A DNA stretch of 64,000 bases from Planomonospora sp. ID82291 (lineage in GTDB: Bacteria; Actinomycetota; Actinomycetes; Streptosporangiales; Streptosporangiaceae), in contig NZ_JABTEX010000002.1 of NCBI RefSeq assembly GCF_015711645.1, forward strand, positions 1,364,001 to 1,428,000, read 5' to 3'. Shown here one piece after another: positions 54,268 through 61,378 of this stretch. The notes below the pieces were generated by a model. It saw only the letters and a list, made by a program, of their open reading frames with translations, was not told the DNA's origin and did no database searches. Positions within the stretch are counted from its first letter, which is position 1, and every line of letters begins with the position of its first letter. Made by a program: the position numbers and the translations under genes.

Positions 54268-55575
54268 TCAGCCGGAGACGGGGAAGTTGCCGCGGAAGAC
54301 GCCGTGCGGGTCGTGGCGGCGTTTGACCTCGCGCAGGCGGTCCAGCGCGGCCGGGGCGAAGGCGTCGGCCGCGGTCTCGCCGGGGGCGAGGAAGGTGAGG
54401 GGCTTGCGTCCGCTCACCGGGAGGCTGTCGGCGAACGCGCGCTGCCTGGCGGTGACGGCCCCGGCCGTCGCCGGGTCGGCCGGCACCCCGAACAGGTAGA
54501 GCGCGTAGGGCTCGGTCAGCGGGCCGTGCGGGCTGTCGGACGCGCGGGCCAGCGCGCCGCCCAGATGGCGTATCTGCACGCTCATCAGCGGGGCGATGGG
54601 GTCGGCGAGCAGCGCCTCGGCCGTCGCGTCGTCCAGGCCGGTGAGCAGTTCGCCGCGGGAGGAGCCCGCACCCGGGTCGGTGGGCTCGGCGGTGATGGAG
54701 CCGAGTTCGGCGACGGTCATCGTCCGCCTGCCGTCGGCGAGCGGGCGGGGGAGGCGGTCCAGCGGGCTCAGCAGGTCGCGGGCCTCGGCGGCCTCACCGA
54801 GGTGGGTGGCGTCCACCGCGATCACCGGGTCGGCGCCGGGGAAGTGCAGCAGGTCCAGCCAGAGGGTCAGCGCGTCGGGCGCGGTGGCGGTGATCCGCCG
54901 GTAGGCCTCCAGCACGGCCGCGCCGTGCTCGATCGGCCACACCGTCCGCCCGCCGTACAGGGACGGCGCGCGGTGCAGGGAGAGCTCCGCGGCGGTGACG
55001 ATCGCGAAGTCGCCGCCGCCGCCCCGCATCGCCCAGAACAGATCGGGATCGGCATCGGCGGTGACCCGCCGCCGCCGTCCCTCGGCGTCCACGACGTCGA
55101 ACGCGGTGACGCTGTCGGCGACCCAGCCGTGGGCGCGGCCGAACCAGCTCAGCCCGCCGCCGAGGGCGACGCCGGTGACGCTGACGACCGGCGAGCTGCC
55201 GGGCAGGCCGGTCAGGCCGTACGGCGCGGCGGCCGCTTGCAGGCGGCCCGAGGGCAGCCCCGCGCCGACGCGGGCGCGCCGGGCGTCCGGGTCGATCTCC
55301 AGGGCGTCCAGCCGGCGGGTGCGCAGCAGGATCGCGCCGTTCAGGGCCGGGGTGGCGCCGTGGCCGTTGGGCTGGGCCGAGACGGTCAGCCCGCGCGCCC
55401 GGGCGAAACGGACCAGGGCCGCGACGTCGGCGGCGTCGGCGGCCTCGACCACCGCGGGGACGGACTGCTCGACGGCCAGGTTCCAGGGCCGCCGGGCCTG
55501 GTCGAAGCCGTCGTCTCCGGGCAGCAGGACCCGTCCGCGGACGTGGGTGCGCAGGTCGCGCAGGTCGTCGATCAT
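54268..55575 (-). CDS. FAD-linked oxidase (FAD_binding_4 / BBE family)
   Basis: 435 residues. FAD-binding domain with His in PNGHGATPALNGA (the 8-alpha-histidyl position), GVALGGGLSWFGRAHGWVADSV and RGGGGDFAIVTAAELSLH, and a C-terminal BBE segment REVKRRHDPHGVFRGNF. The second flavin-linking Cys of bicovalent berberine-bridge enzymes is absent (GSSPVVSVTG), so a single covalent link is expected. Substrate unknown. Divergent from a LysR gene, which may control it. Confidence 0.9.
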   Translation of the reverse strand: MIDDLRDLRTHVRGRVLLPGDDGFDQARRPWNLAVEQSVPAVVEAADAADVAALVRFARARGLTVSAQPNGHGATPALNGAILLRTRRLDALEIDPDARRARVGAGLPSGRLQAAAAPYGLTGLPGSSPVVSVTGVALGGGLSWFGRAHGWVADSVTAFDVVDAEGRRRRVTADADPDLFWAMRGGGGDFAIVTAAELSLHRAPSLYGGRTVWPIEHGAAVLEAYRRITATAPDALTLWLDLLHFPGADPVIAVDATHLGEAAEARDLLSPLDRLPRPLADGRRTMTVAELGSITAEPTDPGAGSSRGELLTGLDDATAEALLADPIAPLMSVQIRHLGGALARASDSPHGPLTEPYALYLFGVPADPATAGAVTARQRAFADSLPVSGRKPLTFLAPGETAADAFAPAALDRLREVKRRHDPHGVFRGNFPVSG

Positions 55576-55762
55576 CTCTCTCCGATCAGGGGGACGGGTT
55601 CGAGGCGGCGGGCAGGAGCGGGACGGTGATCGTCGATCACCGAAGACCGCGGGGGCGCCGGCGCACTTCGAGTGGCTTCCACCCTCTTGCGGGGCGGTCG
55701 GCCGATCAATGGGGCCCTGTGCAAGGATCGTGAAGCCTGAGTTAACGATGGGGAGGAGCGCC

Positions 55763-56668
55763 ATGCTGGAGCGGCACGAGGTGGAGGCGTTCCTGACCCT
55801 CGCCGAGGAACTGCACTTCGGCCGCACCGCCGACCGCCTGCGCGTGTCCACCGCCCGGATCAGCCAGACCATCGCCAAGCTGGAGCGCCGTGTCGGGATC
55901 CCGCTGTTCAACCGCACCAGCCGCCGGGTGGAGCTGACCGCGGTGGGACGGCGGCTGCAGGAGGAGGTCCGCCCGGCCTGGGAGCAGATCACCGCCGCGT
56001 TCGAGCACGCCGTCGAGACCGGCCGCGGCCTGACCGGTACGCTCCGGGTCGCCTTCGTCGGCGCGGCCGGCGGGCAGCTGCTGGCGGGGGCGGCGGAGCT
56101 GTTCCGCCGGCGCCGTCCCGACTGCGACGTCCTGCTCCGCGAGGCGCAGATGGTCGACCTCATGCCCTGGCTGCGCGACGGGCGCGTCGACCTGGCCCTC
56201 GGCACCTTCCCCGTCGACGAGCCGGACATCGCCACCGGCGCGGTCCTGGTCTCCGAGCCCCGCATGCTCGCCGTGCCCGCCCCGCACCCCTTCGCCCGCC
56301 GTACGTCGGTCTCCCTCGAAGACCTGGCCGCGGTGAAACTGCTCCAGCTGCCGGACACCCTGCCCGGTTCCCTGCGCGAGGACCGCACCCCGCGCACCAC
56401 CCCCGGCGGGCGGCCGATCGCGGCCGGTCCCTCGGCCTCGACGTTCACCGAGATGCTCACCCTCATCGGCGCCGGCCGCGGCGTCTTCCCCGTCGGCGCG
56501 CACGCCAGGCGCTACTACGCCCGGCCCGACGTCGCCTACGTGCCCATCGGGGACGCCCCGCCGCTGCGCTGGGGGCTGCTGTGGCGGGCCGACGGAGCCA
56601 CCGCCCGCGTCCGCGCCTTCGCGCGGGCCGCGCAGGACCTGGTCGGCGAGGGCGCGGCCGTGATCTGA
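55763..56668 (+). CDS. LysR family transcriptional regulator
   Basis: 301 residues. Helix-turn-helix MLERHEVEAFLTLAEELHFGRTADRL followed by RVSTARISQTIAKLERRVGI, then substrate-binding domain from about 90. Start ATG 55763 after GGGAGGAG (55751-55758). Likely controls the divergent FAD oxidase, as LysR proteins commonly do. Confidence 0.92.
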   Translation: MLERHEVEAFLTLAEELHFGRTADRLRVSTARISQTIAKLERRVGIPLFNRTSRRVELTAVGRRLQEEVRPAWEQITAAFEHAVETGRGLTGTLRVAFVGAAGGQLLAGAAELFRRRRPDCDVLLREAQMVDLMPWLRDGRVDLALGTFPVDEPDIATGAVLVSEPRMLAVPAPHPFARRTSVSLEDLAAVKLLQLPDTLPGSLREDRTPRTTPGGRPIAAGPSASTFTEMLTLIGAGRGVFPVGAHARRYYARPDVAYVPIGDAPPLRWGLLWRADGATARVRAFARAAQDLVGEGAAVI

Positions 56669-56746
56669 GGGGCGGTCGCGAGCTTCTCGAACGGCCCTGC
56701 GGCGGCGCACGGATCGAAGGAAGGGGCGGGTGGGAGAATCGCGGCT

Positions 56747-57391
56747 ATGCGCGACATCGTTCTGATCTCCGACTCCCGCGTCGCCGCGATCCCGGTCGAG
56801 GAGAACGGCGAGCCGCTGGTCGACGTGCGGGGGCGGCTGCGGGTCGACGGGCGGTCCGCCGATCCGGACGGGGCCTTCGCCCATCTCCGGGAGGGGCTGC
56901 TGCTCCGGCTGGAGGAGGCGCAGGCGCGGCTTCCCGCGGGGCACCGCCTGCTGGTGGTGGAGGGGTACCGGCCGATCGCGGAGCAGCGGCGGATCTTCGA
57001 GGACTACGCGGCATTCCTTGAGATGAAATTCCCGGACATGTCGCCTGGATGGATCCGGTCCGCGGCGAGCCGCTACGTCTCGCCGGTGGAGGTCGCCCCG
57101 CACACCGCGGGTGCGGCGGTGGACCTGACCCTGTGCACCGGGGACGGCGTCGAGCTCGACCTGGGCACGCCGCTCAACGCCACCCCCGAGCAGAGCGACG
57201 GGGCGTGCTACACCGGGGCCCCCGGCCTGTCCGCCGAGGCCCGCCACCACCGCAGGCTGCTCGGCGCCGCGCTGGAGTCGGCGGGGCTGGTCAACTACCC
57301 CACCGAGTGGTGGCACTGGTCCTACGGCGACCGCTACTGGGCGATGGCGACCGGCGCCCGCGCCGCCCGCTACGGCCCCCGCTTGCTCTGA
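56747..57391 (+). CDS. VanX-like D-alanyl-D-alanine dipeptidase (M15D)
   Basis: 214 residues. Zinc motif PHTAGAAVDLTL (H-x6-D) and EWWHWSYGD supplying the catalytic Glu and third ligand His; conserved VEGYRPIAEQ upstream supplies the Arg. VanX cleaves D-Ala-D-Ala; intrinsic actinomycete homologues may act in cell-wall turnover. There is no vanH/vanA here, so not a resistance operon. Its C-terminus lies in a 30-bp tandem duplication. Confidence 0.9.
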   Translation: MRDIVLISDSRVAAIPVEENGEPLVDVRGRLRVDGRSADPDGAFAHLREGLLLRLEEAQARLPAGHRLLVVEGYRPIAEQRRIFEDYAAFLEMKFPDMSPGWIRSAASRYVSPVEVAPHTAGAAVDLTLCTGDGVELDLGTPLNATPEQSDGACYTGAPGLSAEARHHRRLLGAALESAGLVNYPTEWWHWSYGDRYWAMATGARAARYGPRLL

Positions 57392-57430
57392 ACCGTCCGC
57401 TACGGTCCCCGCCTGCTCTGAACCGTCCGC
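57368..57430 (+). repeat. 30-bp tandem duplication spanning the VanX-like stop codon
   Basis: Two units with a 30-bp period (TACGG...CCCCGC...TGCTCTGAACCGTCCGC) differ at two positions. The first contains the stop TGA (57389-57391), the second a dead copy of the same stop (57419-57421). Confidence 0.9.
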
Positions 57431-57521
57431 GCTGATCCGCTCCTCCGGGCACCGGCCGGTCCGCCCCGCCCGTCCCGGGCCGCTCGGCGGGGGATCCGCG
57501 GCCCGGCCGGGGATCTGCGGC

Positions 57522-59396
57522 TCAGCCGGGGAGCGCGGCGCGCCAGCGGAGGGGGGCGTCGGGGGCGGCGGCGATCAGCCGTCCGGCGTGGGCCGCCAGC
57601 GCGGCGGCCCCGCCGGAGCCGCACAGGCCGGTCCACCCGGCCGGGGCGGGGACCGGCAGGCGGGTGCGGATCCGGCCGTCCGCGCAGGCGGCGTAGAGGC
57701 GGCCGTTCATGCCGGTGAGGGCGACGACGCCGGGAGCGGGGCCGACGGGCCGCCAGGAGCCGCCGTCGGCCGGGCCCGAGTGCCACAGGAGGTCGGCGGC
57801 GGCCGCGAACAGGGCGCCGTTCACCATGGCCAGGCCGACCGCGCCGGCAGGCGCCTGGCCGAGCGCGGTCCACGTGCCGTCGTCCTCGCGCCGGACGAGG
57901 CGGTCGCCCGAGGCCAGGCCGTACAGGGCGACGGGGTGGGCGGCGGTCGCCTCGCGGGGGACGGCCAGGGCGGTCACGCCGGGTGCCGGGCCGGCCTCGC
58001 GCCAGCGGAGGTTCTGGCCGCAGACGTCCCGGGTGAGCAGGGAGCCGTCCGGCGTGACGCCGTACAGCGCCGGGCCGCCGTACGGCGCCAGGCCGCCGCC
58101 GTGCACCGGGCCGCCGCCGTGCACCGGCGAGCCGGCGGCGGTCAGCGCGCGCAGCGGGCGGGCCGGGCCGATCGCCTCCCAGCCGCCCGCCGGCGCCGAC
58201 AACCGGTCCAGCACGTTGCGGGTGATGCGGTCCACGGCGGGGTCGTGCAGGGTGTTGCCCCAGTTCACGGTGGCGGCGGTGAACACCGTCCCCGCGCCCA
58301 GGTGCATGGCGCCCATGGTGGCCATGCCGCCCTGGCCGTACCGGGCCCAGTGGCGCAGGTCCGCGGTGGCGAGGACGACGAAGGAGGGCGGCGTGCCGTC
58401 GCGGCCGGTCGCCAGCGGCACGCCGTCGACCTCGGTGAAGTCGCACGCGTCGGTCTCGTAGCCGATCGCGCCCCGGCCGAACGCGTCGCCCTCGCCCAGG
58501 CCCGTGCCCTCGAACGCCCAGTGCTCGGGGAACCGGACGGTGTAGGACTCGTCGTGCATCCGCTGCATGTACGGCCCCCAGGTCCCGGCGCCGCGCCGGA
58601 AGCTGACGCCGATCAGGGCGTTCTCCGGCCGGTCGACCGGGGCGGCGGACCACTCGACCGTGGTCAGCGCGGGGTCCGTCGCGGCCAGGGGGTCGGCGAC
58701 GGCGTCGCGGTGGCAGACCATGGTCCGCCCGCCGTCCTCCAGCCGGAACTGCCACCAGCAGGTGTTGCCGGAGAAGACCGCGAGGTTGCCGCCGCGCCGG
58801 ACGAACGCCTCGACGCTGTCGCGCATGCCCGCCGACCAGTACTCGTCGTGGCCGCTGACCACCAGCAGGCGGTAGCCGGCCAGCAGATCGGCGCCGTCGT
58901 GCAGGTCGAGCGCCGAGCAGTAGTCCACGTCGTACCCGGCGGGCCCGAGCCAGCGGATCATGCCCTCCTCCCAGCGCTCCGGCGGCGGGCCGCCGCCCGG
59001 CCGGTCGAAGGAGACGCGCGCGGCGCGGGCCGGCTCCTCGGACCAGTAGAGCGACTCCCCGGGGATCCCGGCCCGGTTGTAGGCCTGCCAGGTCGGGAAC
59101 GGGATCGACAGCAGGATCGGCGAGCGCGGCCGGGCGGCCCGGACCGCGAAGTACACCTCGGACTCGCCCTCGCCGGTGGTGAAGACGGCCCGGTACAGCG
59201 AGCTCGCCCAGCCGGCCGGCACGTCGAGGCTCCAGTGCGGGCCGTCGAACGCCCCGTCGAGCACGCCGCGGCCGGAGGCGGTGTCCTCGACGGCCACCGA
59301 ACCGCGCAGCGGCGCCCGTGAGGCGTGGGACAGGTGGAAGCGGAGTCGCTCGCCCTGGGCGCGGGAGGTGGACTCGGCGTAGGCGCGGATCGTCAT
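57522..59396 (-). CDS. N,N-dimethylformamidase large-subunit-like protein in an NRPS cluster
   Basis: 624 residues. Residues about 90-430 match the DMFase beta-subunit C-terminal-type domain: LSIPFPTWQAYNRAGIPGESLYW, a DVDYCSALDLHD stretch, LLVVSGHDEYWSAGMRDSVEAF, RRGGNLAVFSGNTCWWQFR. The C-terminal 190 residues are short beta repeats (...PGVVALTGMNGRLYAACADGRI) resembling a propeller. DMFases hydrolyse amides; homologues exist in natural-product clusters. ATG overlaps the stop of the condensation-like gene, so it belongs to the cluster. Role in the pathway unproven. Confidence 0.8.
   Translation of the reverse strand: MTIRAYAESTSRAQGERLRFHLSHASRAPLRGSVAVEDTASGRGVLDGAFDGPHWSLDVPAGWASSLYRAVFTTGEGESEVYFAVRAARPRSPILLSIPFPTWQAYNRAGIPGESLYWSEEPARAARVSFDRPGGGPPPERWEEGMIRWLGPAGYDVDYCSALDLHDGADLLAGYRLLVVSGHDEYWSAGMRDSVEAFVRRGGNLAVFSGNTCWWQFRLEDGGRTMVCHRDAVADPLAATDPALTTVEWSAAPVDRPENALIGVSFRRGAGTWGPYMQRMHDESYTVRFPEHWAFEGTGLGEGDAFGRGAIGYETDACDFTEVDGVPLATGRDGTPPSFVVLATADLRHWARYGQGGMATMGAMHLGAGTVFTAATVNWGNTLHDPAVDRITRNVLDRLSAPAGGWEAIGPARPLRALTAAGSPVHGGGPVHGGGLAPYGGPALYGVTPDGSLLTRDVCGQNLRWREAGPAPGVTALAVPREATAAHPVALYGLASGDRLVRREDDGTWTALGQAPAGAVGLAMVNGALFAAAADLLWHSGPADGGSWRPVGPAPGVVALTGMNGRLYAACADGRIRTRLPVPAPAGWTGLCGSGGAAALAAHAGRLIAAAPDAPLRWRAALPG
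58091..58126 (-). repeat. 18-bp perfect in-frame tandem repeat
   Basis: Two identical 18-base units (58091-58108, 58109-58126) encode the hexapeptide PVHGGG twice in the beta-repeat region of the DMFase-like protein. Confidence 0.95.
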
Positions 59397-60826
59397 CCGA
59401 CGGGTGCCGGGACGTCGTGGAAGGCCGCCTCCACCAGCAGCGACTCCAGACCGAGCAGGTAACGCTCCATCGCCGGGCGCGGCAGGAAGCGGGTGTCGGC
59501 GGTGAGCGAGACGCTCAGCCCGCCGGGCTCGTCGGTCACGTGCAGGCAGAACCGGCAGTTGAGCCGCTCCTGGCGCAGCGGCCAGGACAGCGTGGTCTCG
59601 GCCAGCGCCCGCCGTACCTCCGCCTCGCCCGGGGAGGCGTCCGGCCGGTCGGCGGCGCGCAGGTCGTTGAAGCAGCAGTAGGGGTGGACCTGCGTGCCGC
59701 GCTCCCGGCTCGCCTCGGCGGTCAGGCGCTCGCGGTCGCGCGGGTCGTGGTAGGCGGAGCGGTAGGCGCGCAGCGCGGCGGGCCCGGCCGCCCTCAGCAG
59801 CTCGGTGAAGGGGCCCCGGTCCAGGTCGAGCACGAACAGCCCTTCCTGGGCGAGCGTGCTGACCGTGTTCGCGGTGTCGCCGCGGAAGCGGTTGCCCACG
59901 AGCGGCAGCATCGCGCAGACGCCGTGCCCGGTCACCGTGCCGACCATCGCGGAGGCGGCGGCCAGCAGCGCGGTCGAGACGCTCGTGGAGTGGACGGCGG
60001 CGATCCGCGAGACGGCCAGGTCCATCGCCCGGGAGACGATCTGCGCCCGCCAGATCGGCGGGTCCGCCGCGCCGGAGGCGTCGGGGCGGCCGAACATGGT
60101 CGGCGGGACGCGCCGGTACTCCCGCTCCCAGTGCCCGGCCGCGATCCCGGCGACCCGCCGCCCGGCCTCGGACTCCTGCCAGCGGGCCAGGTCCATCGGC
60201 TGCGGCGGGGGAGGCCCGGGAACCGCGCCGCGCAGCAGCAGCAGCCGCAGGTCGCGCAGGACCACCTCGGAGCCGAGCCCGTCGGCGGCCAGATGGCAGA
60301 AGACCAGCACGATGTGGGTCACCTCGCCGCCGTCGACGACGAGCCCGGCCCGCAGCGGCCACTCGGCGGCGTAGTCGAACGCGGTGGCCTCCAGCTCGCC
60401 GAGGAGCCGCTCGGGGTCACCGGCGGCGACCGCGACCGGGATCGCACCCGCCGCCTCCAGCACCTGGTACGGCTCGGCCGCCGGGTACGGCGCGGCGCGT
60501 CCTCCCTCCCCGGCGGGGTACGGCGCGGCCGGGGCGGCCGGGTCCGTCCGGGACCCGTCCCCGTCCCCGCCCGCGTTCCGCGGCGGCCACGGCCCGTCCC
60601 CGCCCAGGCGGGTCCGGAGCGACTCGTGGCGGGCCACCAGCGCGCCGAGCGCCTCGGCCGCCCGCGCCGGGGTGAGCGGCCGGGCCTTCCCGGGGACCGC
60701 GAGCACCCGGCCGAAGTTGAAGTAGCGGTCGTCCGGCGCGGTCCTCACGATCGCGTCCCAGATGGCCCGCTGGCCCCAGGCGAGCGGGCCGGTCCCCGCC
60801 CGGCCGCCCGCGAACCGGAGTTCCAT
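59393..60826 (-). CDS. Free-standing condensation-domain-like protein
   Basis: 477 residues of the CoA-dependent acyltransferase/condensation fold. The active-site motif HHxxxDG reads CHLAADG: the catalytic second His and the DG are present, the first His is Cys. Later conserved C-domain segments include LPLVGNRFRGDTANTV. Residues about 85-115 carry a Gly/Pro/Tyr-rich insert. It lacks A and PCP domains, so it probably joins or releases intermediates carried on the neighbouring free carrier protein. Stop and start overlap both neighbours. Confidence 0.85.
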   Translation of the reverse strand: MELRFAGGRAGTGPLAWGQRAIWDAIVRTAPDDRYFNFGRVLAVPGKARPLTPARAAEALGALVARHESLRTRLGGDGPWPPRNAGGDGDGSRTDPAAPAAPYPAGEGGRAAPYPAAEPYQVLEAAGAIPVAVAAGDPERLLGELEATAFDYAAEWPLRAGLVVDGGEVTHIVLVFCHLAADGLGSEVVLRDLRLLLLRGAVPGPPPPQPMDLARWQESEAGRRVAGIAAGHWEREYRRVPPTMFGRPDASGAADPPIWRAQIVSRAMDLAVSRIAAVHSTSVSTALLAAASAMVGTVTGHGVCAMLPLVGNRFRGDTANTVSTLAQEGLFVLDLDRGPFTELLRAAGPAALRAYRSAYHDPRDRERLTAEASRERGTQVHPYCCFNDLRAADRPDASPGEAEVRRALAETTLSWPLRQERLNCRFCLHVTDEPGGLSVSLTADTRFLPRPAMERYLLGLESLLVEAAFHDVPAPVG

Positions 60827-61185
60827 CAGCGGGTCCCGGCCAGGTGGCGCTCGAGCGCGTCCAGGTCGTTCAGCGCGCTGATCCCGGCGGAGGACAGGTC
60901 GAACTCGATGCCGAACTCGCTCTCCACCGCGTCGATGAGCCGCATCTGCGCCAGGGAGGTGAAACCGAGGGCGGTCAGCGGCACCTCGGCGGCCAGCGCC
61001 TCCTCGGCGGTGATCTCCCCGTCGGAGGCCTCGGCCACCATCTCGGCCAGGCGCCGCCGGGTCGCACCGGCCGCGGGCCGCGCCGCCGGGCCGTCACCCG
61101 TCACGGCCTCACCCGCCGCACCGTCACCCGTCACGGCCTCAGCCGCACCGTCCCCGGCCGTCTCCCGGGTCGCCTCTCCGGGCAT
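60826..61185 (-). CDS. Free-standing acyl/peptidyl carrier protein
   Basis: 119 residues. Carrier fold at about 45-117 with the phosphopantetheine serine S77 in LGFTSLAQMRLID (D of the usual DS replaced by Thr) and following FGIEFDLSSAGIS. Residues 10-40 are Gly/Ala/Thr-rich and include a 10-residue duplication. ATG 61185 is preferred since GAGGAGG precedes it; ATG 61203, also with its own site, would overlap mbtH by 8 bp. Stop overlaps the next start (TGATG). Confidence 0.85.
   Translation of the reverse strand: MPGEATRETAGDGAAEAVTGDGAAGEAVTGDGPAARPAAGATRRRLAEMVAEASDGEITAEEALAAEVPLTALGFTSLAQMRLIDAVESEFGIEFDLSSAGISALNDLDALERHLAGTR
61091..61147 (-). repeat. 30-bp in-frame tandem repeat in the carrier protein gene
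   Basis: Units 61091-61120 and 61121-61147 (second truncated, one mismatch) encode the repeated EAVTGDG segment in the N-terminal linker. Confidence 0.85.
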
Positions 61186-61215
61186 GGTCGCCTCCTCAGG
61201 CATGGTCGCCTCCTC
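61181..61215 (-). repeat. Duplicated ribosome-binding-site/ATG cassette at the mbtH-carrier junction
   Basis: GAGGAGGCGACCATGCC occurs twice on the minus strand with an 18-bp period (61199-61215 and 61181-61197). Each copy supplies a ribosome-binding site and an ATG in the carrier-protein frame; the upstream copy also encodes the end of MbtH. Confidence 0.85.
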
Positions 61216-61378
61216 TCACGCTGAGCGGTCGCAGGTCCGTCCAGACCCGCTCGATGTGGGCCAGGCACTCCTCCCGGTCGCCGGAGAAGCCCTCCGCGCG
61301 CCAGCCGTCCGGCAGTTCCCGGCCGGCCGGCCAGATCGAATGCTGTTCCTCGTGGTTGACCACGACCAGATGACTCAT
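61196..61378 (-). CDS. MbtH-like protein
   Basis: 60 residues with [19 protein letters not shown] and the closing VWTDLRP, the defining MbtH motifs. MbtH proteins bind NRPS adenylation domains and are needed for folding or activity, here presumably the preceding synthetase. ATG overlaps the synthetase stop (ATGA). Confidence 0.95.
   Translation of the reverse strand: MSHLVVVNHEEQHSIWPAGRELPDGWRAEGFSGDREECLAHIERVWTDLRPLSVRGGDHA

Noticed and set aside
56747-57391. Vancomycin resistance determinant
   Set aside because: The VanX-like gene is alone; no vanH, vanA or vanRS genes are nearby.
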